A stretch of 64,000 bases of DNA from positions 270,621,426-270,685,425 of the forward strand of contig CP136063.1 of the NCBI GenBank assembly GCA_032622095.1, written 5' to 3'. Under the pieces are notes generated by a model. It was not told the DNA's origin, did no database searches, and was given only the letters and a program-made list of their open reading frames with translations. Every line of letters starts with the position of its first letter. Position 1 is the first letter of the stretch. Origin of the DNA: Siphonodentalium dalli (Eukaryota > Mollusca > Scaphopoda > Gadilida > Siphonodentaliidae). A program made the position numbers and the translations under genes. Positions 23,057 to 35,504 of the stretch are shown here, piece by piece.

Positions 23057-24131
23057 AATATTAATCTCTTCCACGCACACTTTCAGATAATTGAAAACCT
23101 GTATGCTCTCCGTGACTGATTGTATTAACTCTTATATAAATATATTTACGTATACAAAATGGATATTGTTCACCATTTCAAGAATTCATATCTCGTGAGG
23201 AACCTGGCACCAGTCATAGACTGGTACACTTGGTGGCGAAAACACAATTCAGAGGGCTAATTCCCCTATAAATTACCGACCCCGAACAGAAAGAGTTATT
23301 GTCAATTGTCAGAAGTCTGTGCTTACCGTCTTTTCCACTAGATCTTTGATAGCTCTAAGCTGCTAATGACAACCACATTTGCATTACTTTGCACACAATG
23401 TTGTCGTGTTTGCCATTCATTTTATTTGTCTAGTTGAATAGGTATAGCATTAGCGACGCGGTTCGAGGGTCACATTAAACTAGACCTGGAAAAGTAATGT
23501 GCAACAACTCATTTCGGTTGAAATTCTTTTCAGCGAGTAGCGCAAACTTTGCGCACGCTGGAGCATTTCAACCTACATATCTCACTGCTATGACTGGATA
23601 TATGTTCCACCTGGTAACCACTTTAGTCAAAAATTAGACATTCCAAAGTTTGATCTGAACAGCTATTTTGTGCTCCAAATATTGGTTGGTAATATTATCG
23701 TATCGTGATGTGTCATACTTTATAGTCCAGTATTATATTCATATTTATTACATGATTCTACCCTTATTCCATTCAATAAACCCATTATATAAATTGTGAT
23801 ATTAAACGTTCGTTTAATAACAGGAAATAGTGCCAGGTGACCTTTGACTTCAGGTTTGTGGTCTGCTAACATTCCATAAGATACGTCTCAAAATACTATA
23901 GCTTCCAATATTTTTCCAACAAACTATTATGAATGAAGAGTTTGAAAAATTATTTCATTAAAAATACGCCAATATATGCGCCAAAGAGTCTTTATTTATC
24001 TAGGACGCGGCAAACAACGAATAGTTACGTGAAACGTCATCGCATGTCTTATAGAAGCCGATGTTAGTTTCGCGTCCCATTTGTTGATTTATGTATGTTT
24101 TGTCGATGTTTTGGATCATGTAATAAATAGA

Positions 24132-24270
24132 ATCTACAACTCGTCCCCAGTTTATAGCGAAAATTACAAAACTCGTCCAGTAAATTAGGTCTGGACCTCG
24201 CCAAAGGCTCGGCCCAGACCTAATTTACTGGACTCGTTTTGTAAATCCCGCTATAAACTTGTTGTAGATC
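24132..24270. mobile_element. Palindromic MITE, copy 1 (139 bp)
   Basis: The arms atctacaactcgtcc...gtttatagc and gctataaac...gttgtagat are inverted. Inside, agtaaattaggtctgg faces ccagacctaatttact. The same family occurs at 46799-46942. It lies in a part of copy A (about 23745-24277) that copy B lacks. Confidence 0.75.
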
Positions 24271-24917
24271 CTCTATATATAACGTTACGAAATCTGATCG
24301 ACTGTGTTAGTGTCTGGTACTATTTCAGTATGCGACACGCCGGGATGGACAAGTTAAAGTCCATTTAGCTTATAACGTTCCTGATTAGATGGATGGACCA
24401 TCGCAACATTGCCCAATGCCCACACTAAATGGATGATTTGGACATACGAGTAACGGTAACTGTCCTTGGCTGTTAGGTGACATGCATGTACAACAAATAA
24501 TAGTTAACAGCTTCATGATTTGCTGTATCGTGAAATATCGAAATGCGTTGTAGGTAAATGTGACCACAAGTCATCCCCGCAGTCAATGCGGTTGGAATCG
24601 TGCATGTGACATTGTTAAGCATTATTTCGAATATTGCGTTTATGAATCGATTTATCACGCGTTGAAGTAGTTAATAAAGTCCGCAGTAGGAGCACCTGCG
24701 TAGAGGAATGCCCCGCTGTTGAACTATGATAATGATTCTTTTCCATTGTTTGTTTATCATGGGTCTTCCCTATAAAATGAACTCAACAGTTCCACACATT
24801 TCACAACAGCCAGAATATTTGTATCGTTTCATTGTAAGTCATTGGAACTCCAACGAAGGTATGTATTATATATGGGCTGTAATCGTCAAAATTGTCTTCT
24901 ACCTAAAGTATCATATT

Positions 24918-26462
24918 AGTCCAGTCGATCTATGGTCGAACCCCTAACCAATTGCAATAGAAGCTTTTTTGGTGTCAATTGCTCCAGCATAGCTTCCACA
25001 ACAACAAACTAAAACCCCCCATGCATCCCCAATGTAGAAAGTCTCCATTTTGGGGGAAAACGTGAAAAATTAACGAAAAATCGGAGAAATGGGGAATATC
25101 TACTTTATGTGGCGCCTGTTGTAGACTGATTCTATATTTTCCACAACATTGTCAAATCCTACTACATCAAATGCATGCTACAATAAAAGTGAGGATATCA
25201 TCTGATAAAGGTTGCATTTTTGGGTAAAATATGCGAAAAATATTTTTTTAATCGGAGAAATGTGGAATATCGACTTTCTGTGGCCCTTGTTGTAGTTTGA
25301 AGCTATATTTTTCGTCACATTGTCAAATCATGCTACATCAATTGCATATTAGAATAAAAGTGAGGATATCATCTGATAAAGTTTACATTTTTGGGGCAAA
25401 ATATGCAACAAAATAATTTTTAATCGGAGAAATGTGGAATATCGAATTTCTGTGGCGCCTGTTGTAGACTGAAGCAATATTTTTCATCACATTGTCAAAC
25501 CATACAACATCAATTGCATGTAACAATAACAATGAGGAAATCATCTGATACAGGTTGCATTTTAGGGTAAAATATGCAAAAATAAAAAAAAAATCGGTGA
25601 AATATGGAATCTCTCATTTCTGGTGCATATGTTGCAAACATAAGTTATATTTTGATTCATACATTTTTTCATATTCAATATATTATGCTGCTGTATCGTC
25701 ACTTTCTATGATTGAATTCGAACAACCCATATCCTGGCACTTTCAACACACTGTCACACAACTCAGCCCTTGACGCTTGCACCCACACTTCATGTTGTTT
25801 ACCCAAAAATGCAACCTTAATCAGATGATATCCTCACTGTTATTGTTACATGCAATTGATGTTGTATGGTTTGACAATGTGATGAAAAATATAGCTTCAG
25901 TCTACAACAGGCGCCACAGAAATTCGATATTCCACATTTCTCCGATTTTAAAAATATTTGTTTGCATGTTTTGCCCCAAATATGTAACTTTTATCAGATG
26001 ATATCGTCACTTTTATTCTAATATGCAATTGATGTAGCATGATTTGACAATGTGACCAAAAATATAGATTCAAACTACAACAGGCGCCACTGAAAGTCGA
26101 TATTCCACATTTCTCCGATTAATTTTTTTTTTTTCGCATATTTTACGCAAAAATGCAACCTTTATCAGATGATATCCTCACTTTTATTGTAGCATGCATT
26201 TGATGTAGTAGGATTTGATAATGCTGTGGAAAATATAGCTTCAGTCTACAACAGGCGCCTCATAAAGTAGATATTGCACATTTCTCCGATTTTTCGTTAT
26301 TTTTTCACCTTTGCCCCTAAAATGGAGACTTTCTACATTGGGGATGCATGGGGGGTTTACTATGTTGTTGTGGAATCTATGCTGGAACGATTGACACCAA
26401 AAAAGCTTCTATTGCAATTAGTTAGGGGTTATGGGTATTTTTAATCTAGATCCGCTGGACTA
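24918..26462. mobile_element. Foldback element, about 1.55 kb, with arrays of internal subrepeats
   Basis: The outer ends are tagtccag...gatcta (24918-24933) and the inverted tagatc...ctggacta (26447-26462). A near-perfect inverted block follows inside, aacccctaac...aattgcaatagaagcttttt at 24939 onward, mirrored at 26395-26430. Each arm carries tandem subrepeats of about 170 bp (core aatcggagaaatgtggaata, then tgcaattgatgtagcatg-like sequence), three to four copies per arm in opposite orientation. The centre is at about 25620-25790. There is no transposase frame. Copy B lacks 24624-26475, a span that includes the whole element. Confidence 0.82.
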
Positions 26463-27626
26463 TATTGTTTTGAAAGTAGCAATTCACGGGAAAGGTCTTT
26501 GGTGGGGTTCAATGTGATACCGGTCGGAGTAAGGCCTTGACATTGTGGAGTCGCACACGGAATACCAAACAATAACATACATTTGCGTCTAGGTTTGCAT
26601 GTGCTGTCATCAACGCTTCACAAAGCACATTTAATTTTTTTTATCCCAGCACGGTGAACATTGTTTAACAAACCAATTTTGTCAAACGTATTACATAATA
26701 GCTAAAAGTGGGTGTGTGATGTCCCGCTGGATAAAATTGACACTGTTCCGAGTGAATTGACTCATTAGGAATTTTGCAAGTCGGCGCTAGGTATCAACAG
26801 AAAATCGACAAATCATGCAGTATACGCACCTTCGCTCTGAACTTAAAATACTTCCGATGCCACGCATGCAGTTGTAAATGTTCTGATGTAGATGGTTAAA
26901 TTAAAGAGGTAGACTCAATCACGTTGTGATGCGACGCAGCCGTGATACACAGTGACCACCCACTCTGGTTGGTCTGAGAAAGTCGGATTGGTAAAAGATG
27001 TTATGGACTTGAATTTATCGTATGACTTGCACCTTTTATTTTGCCACAAGTTCACGCTGGTCGGGGACCTTTTTTGCCAATATTTTGTCAATTTCTAAAA
27101 TTTTTGGATCCTTTTTTATAAACTATGACAAAATTAAAAAAGCAAATTTTGGGATCGTCGAAAAAACAGAATTTGAAACAAAACTTTAAAGAGATATGCG
27201 CTCAAATAACTAAACAATTATGAGTTGGACAACAGAAAAAGCACGGATGGGAACTTTAAATACTGAAATAAGTCTAGTCGGTAACGTTAAACACAACAGT
27301 ATAGTGTTGAAACTTGGTTAAGAAAGTACTTTGTTCTAGTATGTAGTCATCATTGTTACAAGTTATTATGAGTTACTTTACATAAATATTGGTTCGCAAA
27401 CAGGCCAGCGACTGACTACATAATAACGGATTAAGAGTTTCACAGACAATTGATAATTATGAAAGAGACTAGTGTTGAATACAGCTTTGAAACATTTTGG
27501 CCATGACATTTGATTTCGTCATACTAAAAACAAAATTGGCCAATTTGACCACCACTACCGTTAGCATTGGGTATTTCACAATGTATTTCAGTTACTATCA
27601 GTTAGTGCTCGGTTTCAACTTTCGCT

Positions 27627-28275
27627 GATATGATTGTTAATGTTTCAAAGATTCTTTGTAAACAGCAATAGTCGTGTATTTTACCAAAATTGTGGTGGAG
27701 GTGAAAACACCCCACCGCTGTCACAAACCTGCTACACTCACGTATAAAGACATTTCTATCGAGCCCAATGGGACAGTGGTCACGTCATTTGTCAATATGT
27801 AAACGTTTATATTATAATTAATAGTTTATGCATATATGGGGTGGCAAAAAATATAATAGTTTGTTTTTGGATAACCCCACCCCATTGCGATCACATATGT
27901 AATTTTCCAGAGTTGTTGATTTGGATTGGTCGTGTGGCTGTAATCATTATCATGTTAACAAACTGTTTCAAATTTGTCAATCTGGAAATTGCATACCTAA
28001 CACAATATTAGTTGGAAATTTCGCGCCAATAATAAGTTGAAATTTGTAGGCTACGTAATGTGGTATTAGACGACTAGAACCGTCCTGTATTTAGTGTAGC
28101 CTTTAAAACCTTTGAAATCCATTCTATCAAATAATACTTTCGAATACCTATCCTGCTAAAACAATTCGTTCTCATACGGTACAAATGTCAGAAAAATTAC
28201 TGCCGGCACAATGTACCGTATGTGTTACGGAACATTGTGTCATTTCATTACGGCCATATGTCCTGTACGATTAAA
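27627..28275. other. Segment of copy A absent from copy B
   Basis: The flanks gttagtgctcgg and acaaagttctaaattc are joined in B through a 20-base filler, so B probably lost about 650 bp here. The A segment is AT-rich. It holds two short inverted motifs (cggtacaaatg..., acattgtaccgtatg/gttacggaacattgt) but no gene. Confidence 0.6.
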
Positions 28276-31200
28276 GAACAAAGTTCTAAATTCACATGGG
28301 ACATAGAACCGTAACTAAACAGGTAAATGTTCCTCAACTTTACGGGACTATGTGCCAGCTTCAATTTCCCTGAACTGAGTACCATATTAGAACGGATTTT
28401 TTTAAACAATGTACTGCATTTTAAATTTGTTTGCGTAGAATGGTTTCCCCCCACAATAAGCAGATATGGTTATTATATATCATTCTCAACGTAGTCTTGC
28501 ATTACATGCCATTATTAACCAATTCAAGTCTGGAGCTTCCTGAATTTGTTTGCAAAAAACCTGTGCCAATGCAATCTCATTGGACTGACAAAATTATATA
28601 AGTCAGTGTATTCTCTTATACATGCGAGGCTCCCTATGCGAGACGCACATATATAAGACAATGCACTGTCAAATGTTATTTAATGCTGCATCAACGTGGC
28701 TCTTTGTCATGAAAGGGTTAATGGCAAATTCCGGATGTAAATAGAGATGGTGTGGTCCACATCCATTCAGGGTTTCAGCCACTGCAGATGGAATATCACT
28801 GAAGTAAATAAATAAATTCAAGGCATTTAATCATTCATGGCAATCACTTCGAAAATTTTGTTCTATAAATTCAAGAAAAAGTGTCGCTGTCGCTTAATTT
28901 TTCTAACATATTCCACAGGTCACTATCGACTAACAAGAATAATTCATAGCACCAAAGACCCCAACTATGACAGAGTTGCACTCTTGTGATTAATAGTTTG
29001 GATTTTTGGAGCTACATGTTGAAATCAATTTCATGTACACACTGCATACATAATACCGGCATATATATTATAGGGAAGATTGAACGTTCAACATATTTGG
29101 CATCAGATACAATTTTAAATTGCTGTATAATAAAAGATTATACACTGTATATGTATGACAATGCACACACCGGTAGCCATGCCGTGACGCATGGTAGACA
29201 ATGGGCATGTGTGATGTTACAAATTAAAACATTAAATATTTCAGCAGTTGCCACAGTTGTGTCGCTATGTACCGTTATGTTCAATGTATCAGCGTTGTGC
29301 TCACATTCTTTGAATGAAGTAGATGTAATTTGTAATACTTTTATCGCTAAAATAACAAGTTTGTTCGGCGACAGATGTGTAACCCGGAATGGATCAGACA
29401 TCTGTTGTCGCCAATACATGTACTACTAGCATTCCTGTTTCCCAATAATTTGGAATGAACTTTCCCTGGAGGCGCTTGCCATATCCTTCACCCCACCCGT
29501 ACCCAATTAAATTCAAAATTTGGACAGAAACTCCCATAGAGGCGTTAGCCAGGTCAGTAGCCTCGCCCGTAGTCCAATCAAATTGATAATGTCGGCAGTT
29601 AATGCACATTGCAAAATTCTACTGTGGCTGAATAACTTAAGTCATAATCATACTGGCGGAATTTCGTATACTATTCCCTCCACATTTTTGCTTCACAATG
29701 TAAACAACATAGATTCTTGCAGGGTTGTGGCATTTACTAAGTCACAATACAATCATATCATAATGCAAGCACAACAATGCATGCCATAGCCAATTGGATT
29801 ACGAATTACATGCCTCCTGAGTTAATGGAAGTTATTGAACATTTCGTTAGTTGTTTGATGCACGGACATAGGCTACCTGTTCAGATGATAATTACCTTTA
29901 AAAAAGTAATAACATGCAATAAAGCCTTGTCCGACATTAATTTCAATATTTATATATATTGAATTTGTAAACGTTTAATTTATACACAATGCAGTTACAC
30001 AATCAAAGCAAAGTTCTATGTTGTCATTTATCGATCTCAAAATGGCAACCACACAATACAAGTTGGAAACTCAATTACAATTTGCTGGTGCACACTCCGA
30101 TTGTCCATTTACCTATTTTAAAGAGAATACTAAGTTTATTCAACAATTTATTCAATTTAACTTTTCAGCTAGCAAACAAAAAAACGTTTTGTTCGTTCAA
30201 AGATTGGGAAACCGGAAGTGACCTGAACACTGTTGTCGCTGATGATTGTGCATTATATCATGAGCGACATTGATTGGTCATATCACACAGCTGTTTGATA
30301 TACTTTAAATTAACCTCTTATGCACAAATATCAGAAATTGAGAGAAAAATTATAAACACTGCGTTATTTCCCATTTATAATTTCGCGATTGAGTTGTGAC
30401 CTGGTATAAATAGGTGAAAACAATTGCCAGATGTCTAACCCATCCCTTAACACACACAAGACAACTGAATACTACTTGCAATTGCCACCATTCGTATTAC
30501 ACAGGCATCCAGAAAATATATATAATTATGTGCACAAATAGTATGTCTAGAACGTATAATTGAGAACATCCTTTATGATATTTGGCATACATATACCACT
30601 TTGGGCCACGGACTAATAAGTAGGCGATCGTGTTAAACTATCCTATTTTGATAGTCGACACAATTTGTCCACCAGAACGGCATACTATGGCCTCATGTGT
30701 CCGATCTAATTATTTGTCGTACCGGTACATATAGCAAACGTACATATGTTAGTTATACGGTGTCAAATCTGACACAAATTTAATAAATACCACAGATAAA
30801 TTGATTCCAAATGTGCCTTATTAAATTGATATAAATTAACATATAGGCAAGCCTAGGCCTATTTCTTACTGACAGGGCATGTGCATGGGGTACGAGTTTC
30901 ATATGGAGGGGTTGTATGAATAGCAACTTCGAGGAATTTCGATATCTCAGAAGTAAATGTAATATATAAACTGTAATAATCAAATAATTTATATAAATAT
31001 ACCTTTGTCGTCCATGTGACTCAACCGAGATACTGGAAACACATGCGGACTATATATTAAATATATATACCGGCACCGGTATATTGTCACCCTAATATCG
31101 GTAGGATACGGCACATGCATGAAATAGCATGTTAGCTGATCAACATAGCACACATGCCAAACGTATATTTCACAAAGACCATGCATATATTTGGAATATA

Positions 31201-31884
31201 CATGTATATAGATATTAATTTACGTTTATGACAACTCGCCTAGAACAACGTTGAACAGAGCATTAATCACATATGCTGCCAAATAACATATGTATGCAGA
31301 AGTTGCACGTCTGGTTTAACAGCTAGTGGTAACTCAGCAAATTTACGACCTATGCACCGGTGTCCATGGATAGATTAATTTGGACACCCACACAGATAAC
31401 TATTTTGTATGTATGTACACTGCATGCATCTGCCTTATCTTTGGGGCAAATATGCAAAGATTGACAAGACATGCAGGTTTATATAAAAACCATATAATCA
31501 CACAAATACATCACCATGTATAAAAGTGTCATGATCCGCGGTTCAATGCAGGAATCTGAATCTGCGGCGCCACAACGTTGCACGGTCCCACGAATGGGCA
31601 CTACTATAACGACAGCCTATATTGGCCTCTAGTCGTTGAACGTAGCCCTCACAACACCTGGTGGGTCCTACACATATCGCGACCGGACACCTGTACACGT
31701 CAACTTCCCAGTTGGAGGCCTTTTACACAACTCCCCTGGCTATAGCAGGCCAATCCCCGCACGGCTAATCCGCCGTCCGCTTGTTGATCCTCTATCCGGC
31801 TATCACTAATCAACACAGGTCGAATTGCTATACGAGGTCACCGCTTTCTGATGGCTGTAGGACTTAAGGTGGATTCCCACAGAT

Positions 31885-32215
31885 ACTACACTCCTCCCCG
31901 TCCCCAAAGAAAGCCCGGAGTGTGATCGAATGGCTCCATGCAAACCTGGTAATGTGGATCCGTCACTTATCTCATCATCATAGAACATCCAGTAGGTTGA
32001 ACTCGTTCTGGTGAGCCATGGACATGTCAGCAACATGGCATATATATGAAGCGGTCTAGTTCATGGCATCAGGGATCTAAATCTGTTCCGGAGTCGGGGA
32101 GCGAGTACACCATGGAATGCTAAAGGAGAAGGTAACCGAAGAATGACCTTCACCTAATACATACAACACGTTAGTAAAGGATGACATCGAGTTTATTTGA
32201 TTTGTTCATCATATC
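31885..32215. other. Copy-A-only segment of about 330 bp
   Basis: In B the sequence ggtggattcccaca (59113-59126) continues almost directly into ttgatgtaactagctg. In A about 330 bp intervenes, beginning gatactacactcctccccgt. It has no long frame and no clear target duplication, so it may be a fragment of an LTR element or simply ancestral sequence lost from B. Confidence 0.45.
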
Positions 32216-33644
32216 TAAATAATTTAAACTGGTGAATTAATGGGGGAAATTGATTTAACTAGCTGTTGTAGTTATTGGTGTTTTCAGACAAAATTTGGCT
32301 GTGGTATATAGCCCTGTCGTACAATTGGAGATTTATCTACACAAAAAGTAAACACATTACCTATGATTCTTCTTGCATTTTCGTGATAAACTGGTGTCAA
32401 TTTAGCTTGGTAAACACCATTGGAATAGCCCGTAGGCATCAATTCAGAGAATGCGGTCGAAGCGTTAACACTATCGACTATGGGAAACCATTTAGTTCAG
32501 TGATTTCTCATGGATTGGTTTGGTTTGGTTTGTTAAGGTTTATCGTCGTTCTATCCGCTAGGCCACACAAGACGTTGTTAAACTTGCCCACTTGCCCAGA
32601 TACACGATTCCGGTCACCATCCCTGTGACAGGGTTCGAACCGATTTCTCATGGACTATACACATCCTACGTCCATAGTATATATGTATGGGCATGGGTTC
32701 TAAGGCTATGCATATGTCCTTGATCTTAACATAGCTATTGTGGCCTAGGTCCATAGCTAATATATTCGTGGCTGGCCCTATGTTCTTCATATATAGTAGA
32801 GTGGGTCTGTGACATACATTAGCTGTGTGGTTCTATGGCTCATATAACTATTCTGGTCATGCCTCATATTGAATATAAGCTTTTCAACTCTCACTTTGAA
32901 TTCCTGATATCTGAAGCTACGGAACATAGCGGGTAATTGCACCCATATGAAAACTACTTGAAAAACTATTTGTAGCACTCTCTGGTTAGGCTCACGTTAA
33001 CAACATTTATAATTGTTTTCACCATAAACGACGGTTGTTGATCGTTTGTCAGACATGTTGAACACACTCACATAAGACTTAACTAAACACAATGTTTTCT
33101 ATTTATTGTGATTTGGGAATTTAACCCGGAATAATTTGGAAGGGATGGCACCACTTCCCTACAACCCACTTTGGAATGTTCATTACTACATGTTTTGGTG
33201 TTACATTAACATGGATTGGTGAGGATGAGGTTGAAATGATATATATTTTTTGTTTGTTTGCTACTTCATTTTTCCTTTTTTGTATGCTTTCCTGTTGTTG
33301 TTGTTGCTATTGCTGCTGCTGCTTTTTCTAATGTCAGTTTGCTGTCATCTCCCCTACCTTGTCGCTTGAACTTTTCTCACGCGCCTTGGCACTACTGAGT
33401 ACTTCCTCGCAGGACTTCTTCGTCTCTACCAGTTTTTTTATTAAAGGAGAAGCTAGAGCTGCTGTTGGTATTATCGGTACTGTTGTCGCTTTCGCTGGTG
33501 GAAATGAAGGCCACTGGGTGTGATGTACACCTGTGTCCTTTGTAGTAGCGTGTCCATCTCCTCCATGAAATCTGCGGCAGGGACGTCGGGTGGCACCGGC
33601 GTCCCTGTCTCCACTGGCCTTGGCGACGACAGGGATATACGGTG

Positions 33645-34088
33645 TGTACCACTCTCTCGGGCTACTGGTCCCACATGTTCTAACCATTAAGTTGGAATTC
33701 TTGGAAACACGTTGATGAAATTTATTATACAACTATATACAAGTTGACACAATCAGGTGGCCACGGAGAAAAGTATAATAACATAACTTCTCCCCAATGC
33801 GTTCGAATCAAGTCTCAAGTCAAGTCTCCTCAATCCCCGGCTGAAACTAGTATATATGAAAATCTGTGAGCACACCCAACCACGTGTAACAATCGTATCC
33901 ATACACGTACTGGCCTGTCCAACAGGTTAAGATTTAATACAATCTTTATAGGATCACTAACCCGCAACGGAATAGCTCAGGCTATTCAATTTCGGGTCAG
34001 TTTCCCACGCATAAATTATGGACCTTATGGCTAGGTATTGACTTCCAAATTAACCTTATATACGCCAGGTAACATTGAAAGTGTTACA
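33645..34088 (-). mobile_element. Solo LTR, 444 bp, with GGTG target duplication
   Basis: The element begins tgtaccac and ends gtgttaca, so the termini are TGTA(C/A)CAC inverted and start TG, end CA. GGTG lies directly outside both ends (33641-33644 and 34089-34092). Copy B has the undisturbed site: gatatacggtgtccttacg at about 61592-61610. This is a clean empty site and shows that the LTR entered after the segmental duplication. A four-base duplication is known from some Ty3/gypsy lineages. The strand is not certain. Confidence 0.85.
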
Positions 34089-34744
34089 GGTGTCCTTACG
34101 TCTGTTGATGATATCGTCAGCAGTTTCGTCGGCGGGGTCCAAGTCGGTCATCCCTTCTTCTGGATGGGGTCTTCCTCTTCCTCTTTCTGTCGGGATTTCC
34201 AGGTTGCTGGTGGCCTCCGACAGAGGGTCCCGATAAGGACCGTGTCGGTGTAATCTGGGATGTCAAAATCAGATCAACCTGGCTGCCCGACGGTTGTAAA
34301 TTCCAGGTCAGACAGTGATCCAGGTTGATTGAGCTCAGAATGAGCCTGACTTCTGCGGGAATTATAGACGAGTCTATTGTCCACTGAAGTCAGTAATCTG
34401 ACCGCCAGGTAGTCGATGTCCAGGCGCACATAGGCCGGGAAGTCTTATCCCACCGGCGATAGGAGCTCGAATGTTAACTAAAGACAATTTATTAGGAGTT
34501 TGGTAAGGACCCAGAAGGATATGGAAGAGGCGAAGCCCCTTCCCTACGACCCATTTTGGATGGGGTCATCGGAATGAGGTGCATTACGCATCACAGGATG
34601 AGCATGAAATGGAAATGATCTAGATTATGATGATTTTTTTCTTTGGTTTCTTCTTTTCTTGTTTGTCGTTGTTATTGTTGTTGATGTTGACTTCATGGCA
34701 TGTTGTTTAGCGTCATCTATCCGCTGACGGTGAACTATGCTGTT

Positions 34745-35320
34745 TTATATAATATGTTTGGACTCTGCCATGGCCGTCTGCGAATTTCTTACGATTGCAT
34801 GTGCCACGGTGAATAAATGGATGATGTTGTAGTTGGAGCTGCTGGTGGAGATGGGGGACATGAAAGCGTCCATCTCCACATCAAATCTAGCCACATACAC
34901 GTGCGGGGTGACATCGGCGTGCCTGTCTCCGCTTGCCTCATTGACGACGACAGGGACATCCGAGGTGACATCGGCGTCTCTGTTGGCTGGTGAAATGTTG
35001 TTGACGTCTAGATCATCTCCCAAGTAGTGAGCTGGACGTCTCTCAGCTCGCACCTGTCTCCACTTGGCTCTTCTGTCAGTGTCCCTTCTCTCCCTGAATG
35101 GGGTCTTCTTCCTCCGCCTCTTCTTCTGATTCTGGTCGCCGATATCTCCATACCAGATGGTGGGTCGCTGGTGGGTTCCAGTTTTCCGAGTTACCGCCAG
35201 CAGAGGGTACTGCTGGACCAATCTGGTAGTCCACAGACAGATGCACGAAGCCCCCTTAGTATGGTGTAGTGTCCAGCTGAGGGTATCCATAACACGCAAT
35301 CTGTCTAAGGCTGCAAACAA
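34745..35320 (-). CDS. 191-codon open frame of unknown function in the duplicated block
   Basis: This is the longest open frame in copy A that has a homologous counterpart in B. Features: an N-terminal region similar to VMDTLSWTLHHTKG, a basic stretch (QNQKKRRRKK, then RRDTDRRAKWRQ), then a two-fold peptide repeat (ADVTSDVPVVVNEA followed by GDRHADVTP). The counterpart in B (62287-62892) is broken into several frames, and the tandem neighbour unit (33334-33732) is also decayed. The listed start is not an ATG. I recognise no family. It could be a decayed mobile-element protein, or a chance frame in purine-rich repeat sequence. The absence of constraint between the four copies argues against a host gene. 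Confidence 0.25.
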   Translation of the reverse strand: MFAALDRLRVMDTLSWTLHHTKGASCICLWTTRLVQQYPLLAVTRKTGTHQRPTIWYGDIGDQNQKKRRRKKTPFRERRDTDRRAKWRQVRAERRPAHYLGDDLDVNNISPANRDADVTSDVPVVVNEASGDRHADVTPHVYVARFDVEMDAFMSPISTSSSNYNIIHLFTVAHAIVRNSQTAMAESKHII

Positions 35321-35504
35321 AGCAGAGAGGATTAACTCAATAATCCTCTGTCAAGTCCAGTAAACAACCACTCGGGCTGCTGCCACAAAGGACGGCAACA
35401 CAACTCACAAGCTATCCGGTCAACGGGAACAGCGATACGGTACAATACAAGCAATGCGTCTTACCCACTCGATCGCTAAAGAAAAATAGAGGATCACGTT
35501 GTTT

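Larger units (their letters stand above)
33105..35360 (-). repeat. Internal two-unit tandem duplication within copy A
   Basis: Unit 1 (about 33105-34260, interrupted by the LTR) and unit 2 (about 34480-35360) share the order: cttccctac..accca, ggatgag..tgaaatgatat, a T/G-rich microsatellite (gttgttgttgttgctattgc in unit 1), then frames reading (minus strand) GDRxADxTP and a Lys/Glu-rich stretch. The same two units exist in copy B (about 61070-61790 and 61975-62840). An old tandem duplication was therefore copied again by the segmental duplication. Confidence 0.65.
23057..35504 (+). repeat. Segmental duplication copy A
   Basis: This block aligns in the same orientation with 53278-62994. Anchors: A 24278 with B 53946, A 27240 with B 55082, A 29394 with B 56620, A 31400 with B 58640, A 33170 with B 61130, A 35470 with B 62960. 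In a 185-base sample near 31000 I count about eight differences, roughly 4 percent. A is longer because it holds sequence absent in B: about 23745-24277, 24624-26475, 27627-28275, 31885-32215 and the solo LTR at 33645-34088. Both copies end right after gaggatcacgttgtt. No recognised host gene lies inside. Confidence 0.93.

Noticed and set aside
28986-29429. 147-codon frame in copy A
   Set aside because: The counterpart in B (56110-56640) is interrupted and has a 75-base indel. Composition is that of AT-rich non-coding DNA.
32787-32978. Similar 63-codon minus-strand frames in A and B (60750-60941 in B) as a receptor C-terminal exon
   Set aside because: The resemblance to a TM7/helix-8 end is vague, there is a stop just upstream, and about half of the roughly ten base differences change the amino acid, so no constraint is seen.
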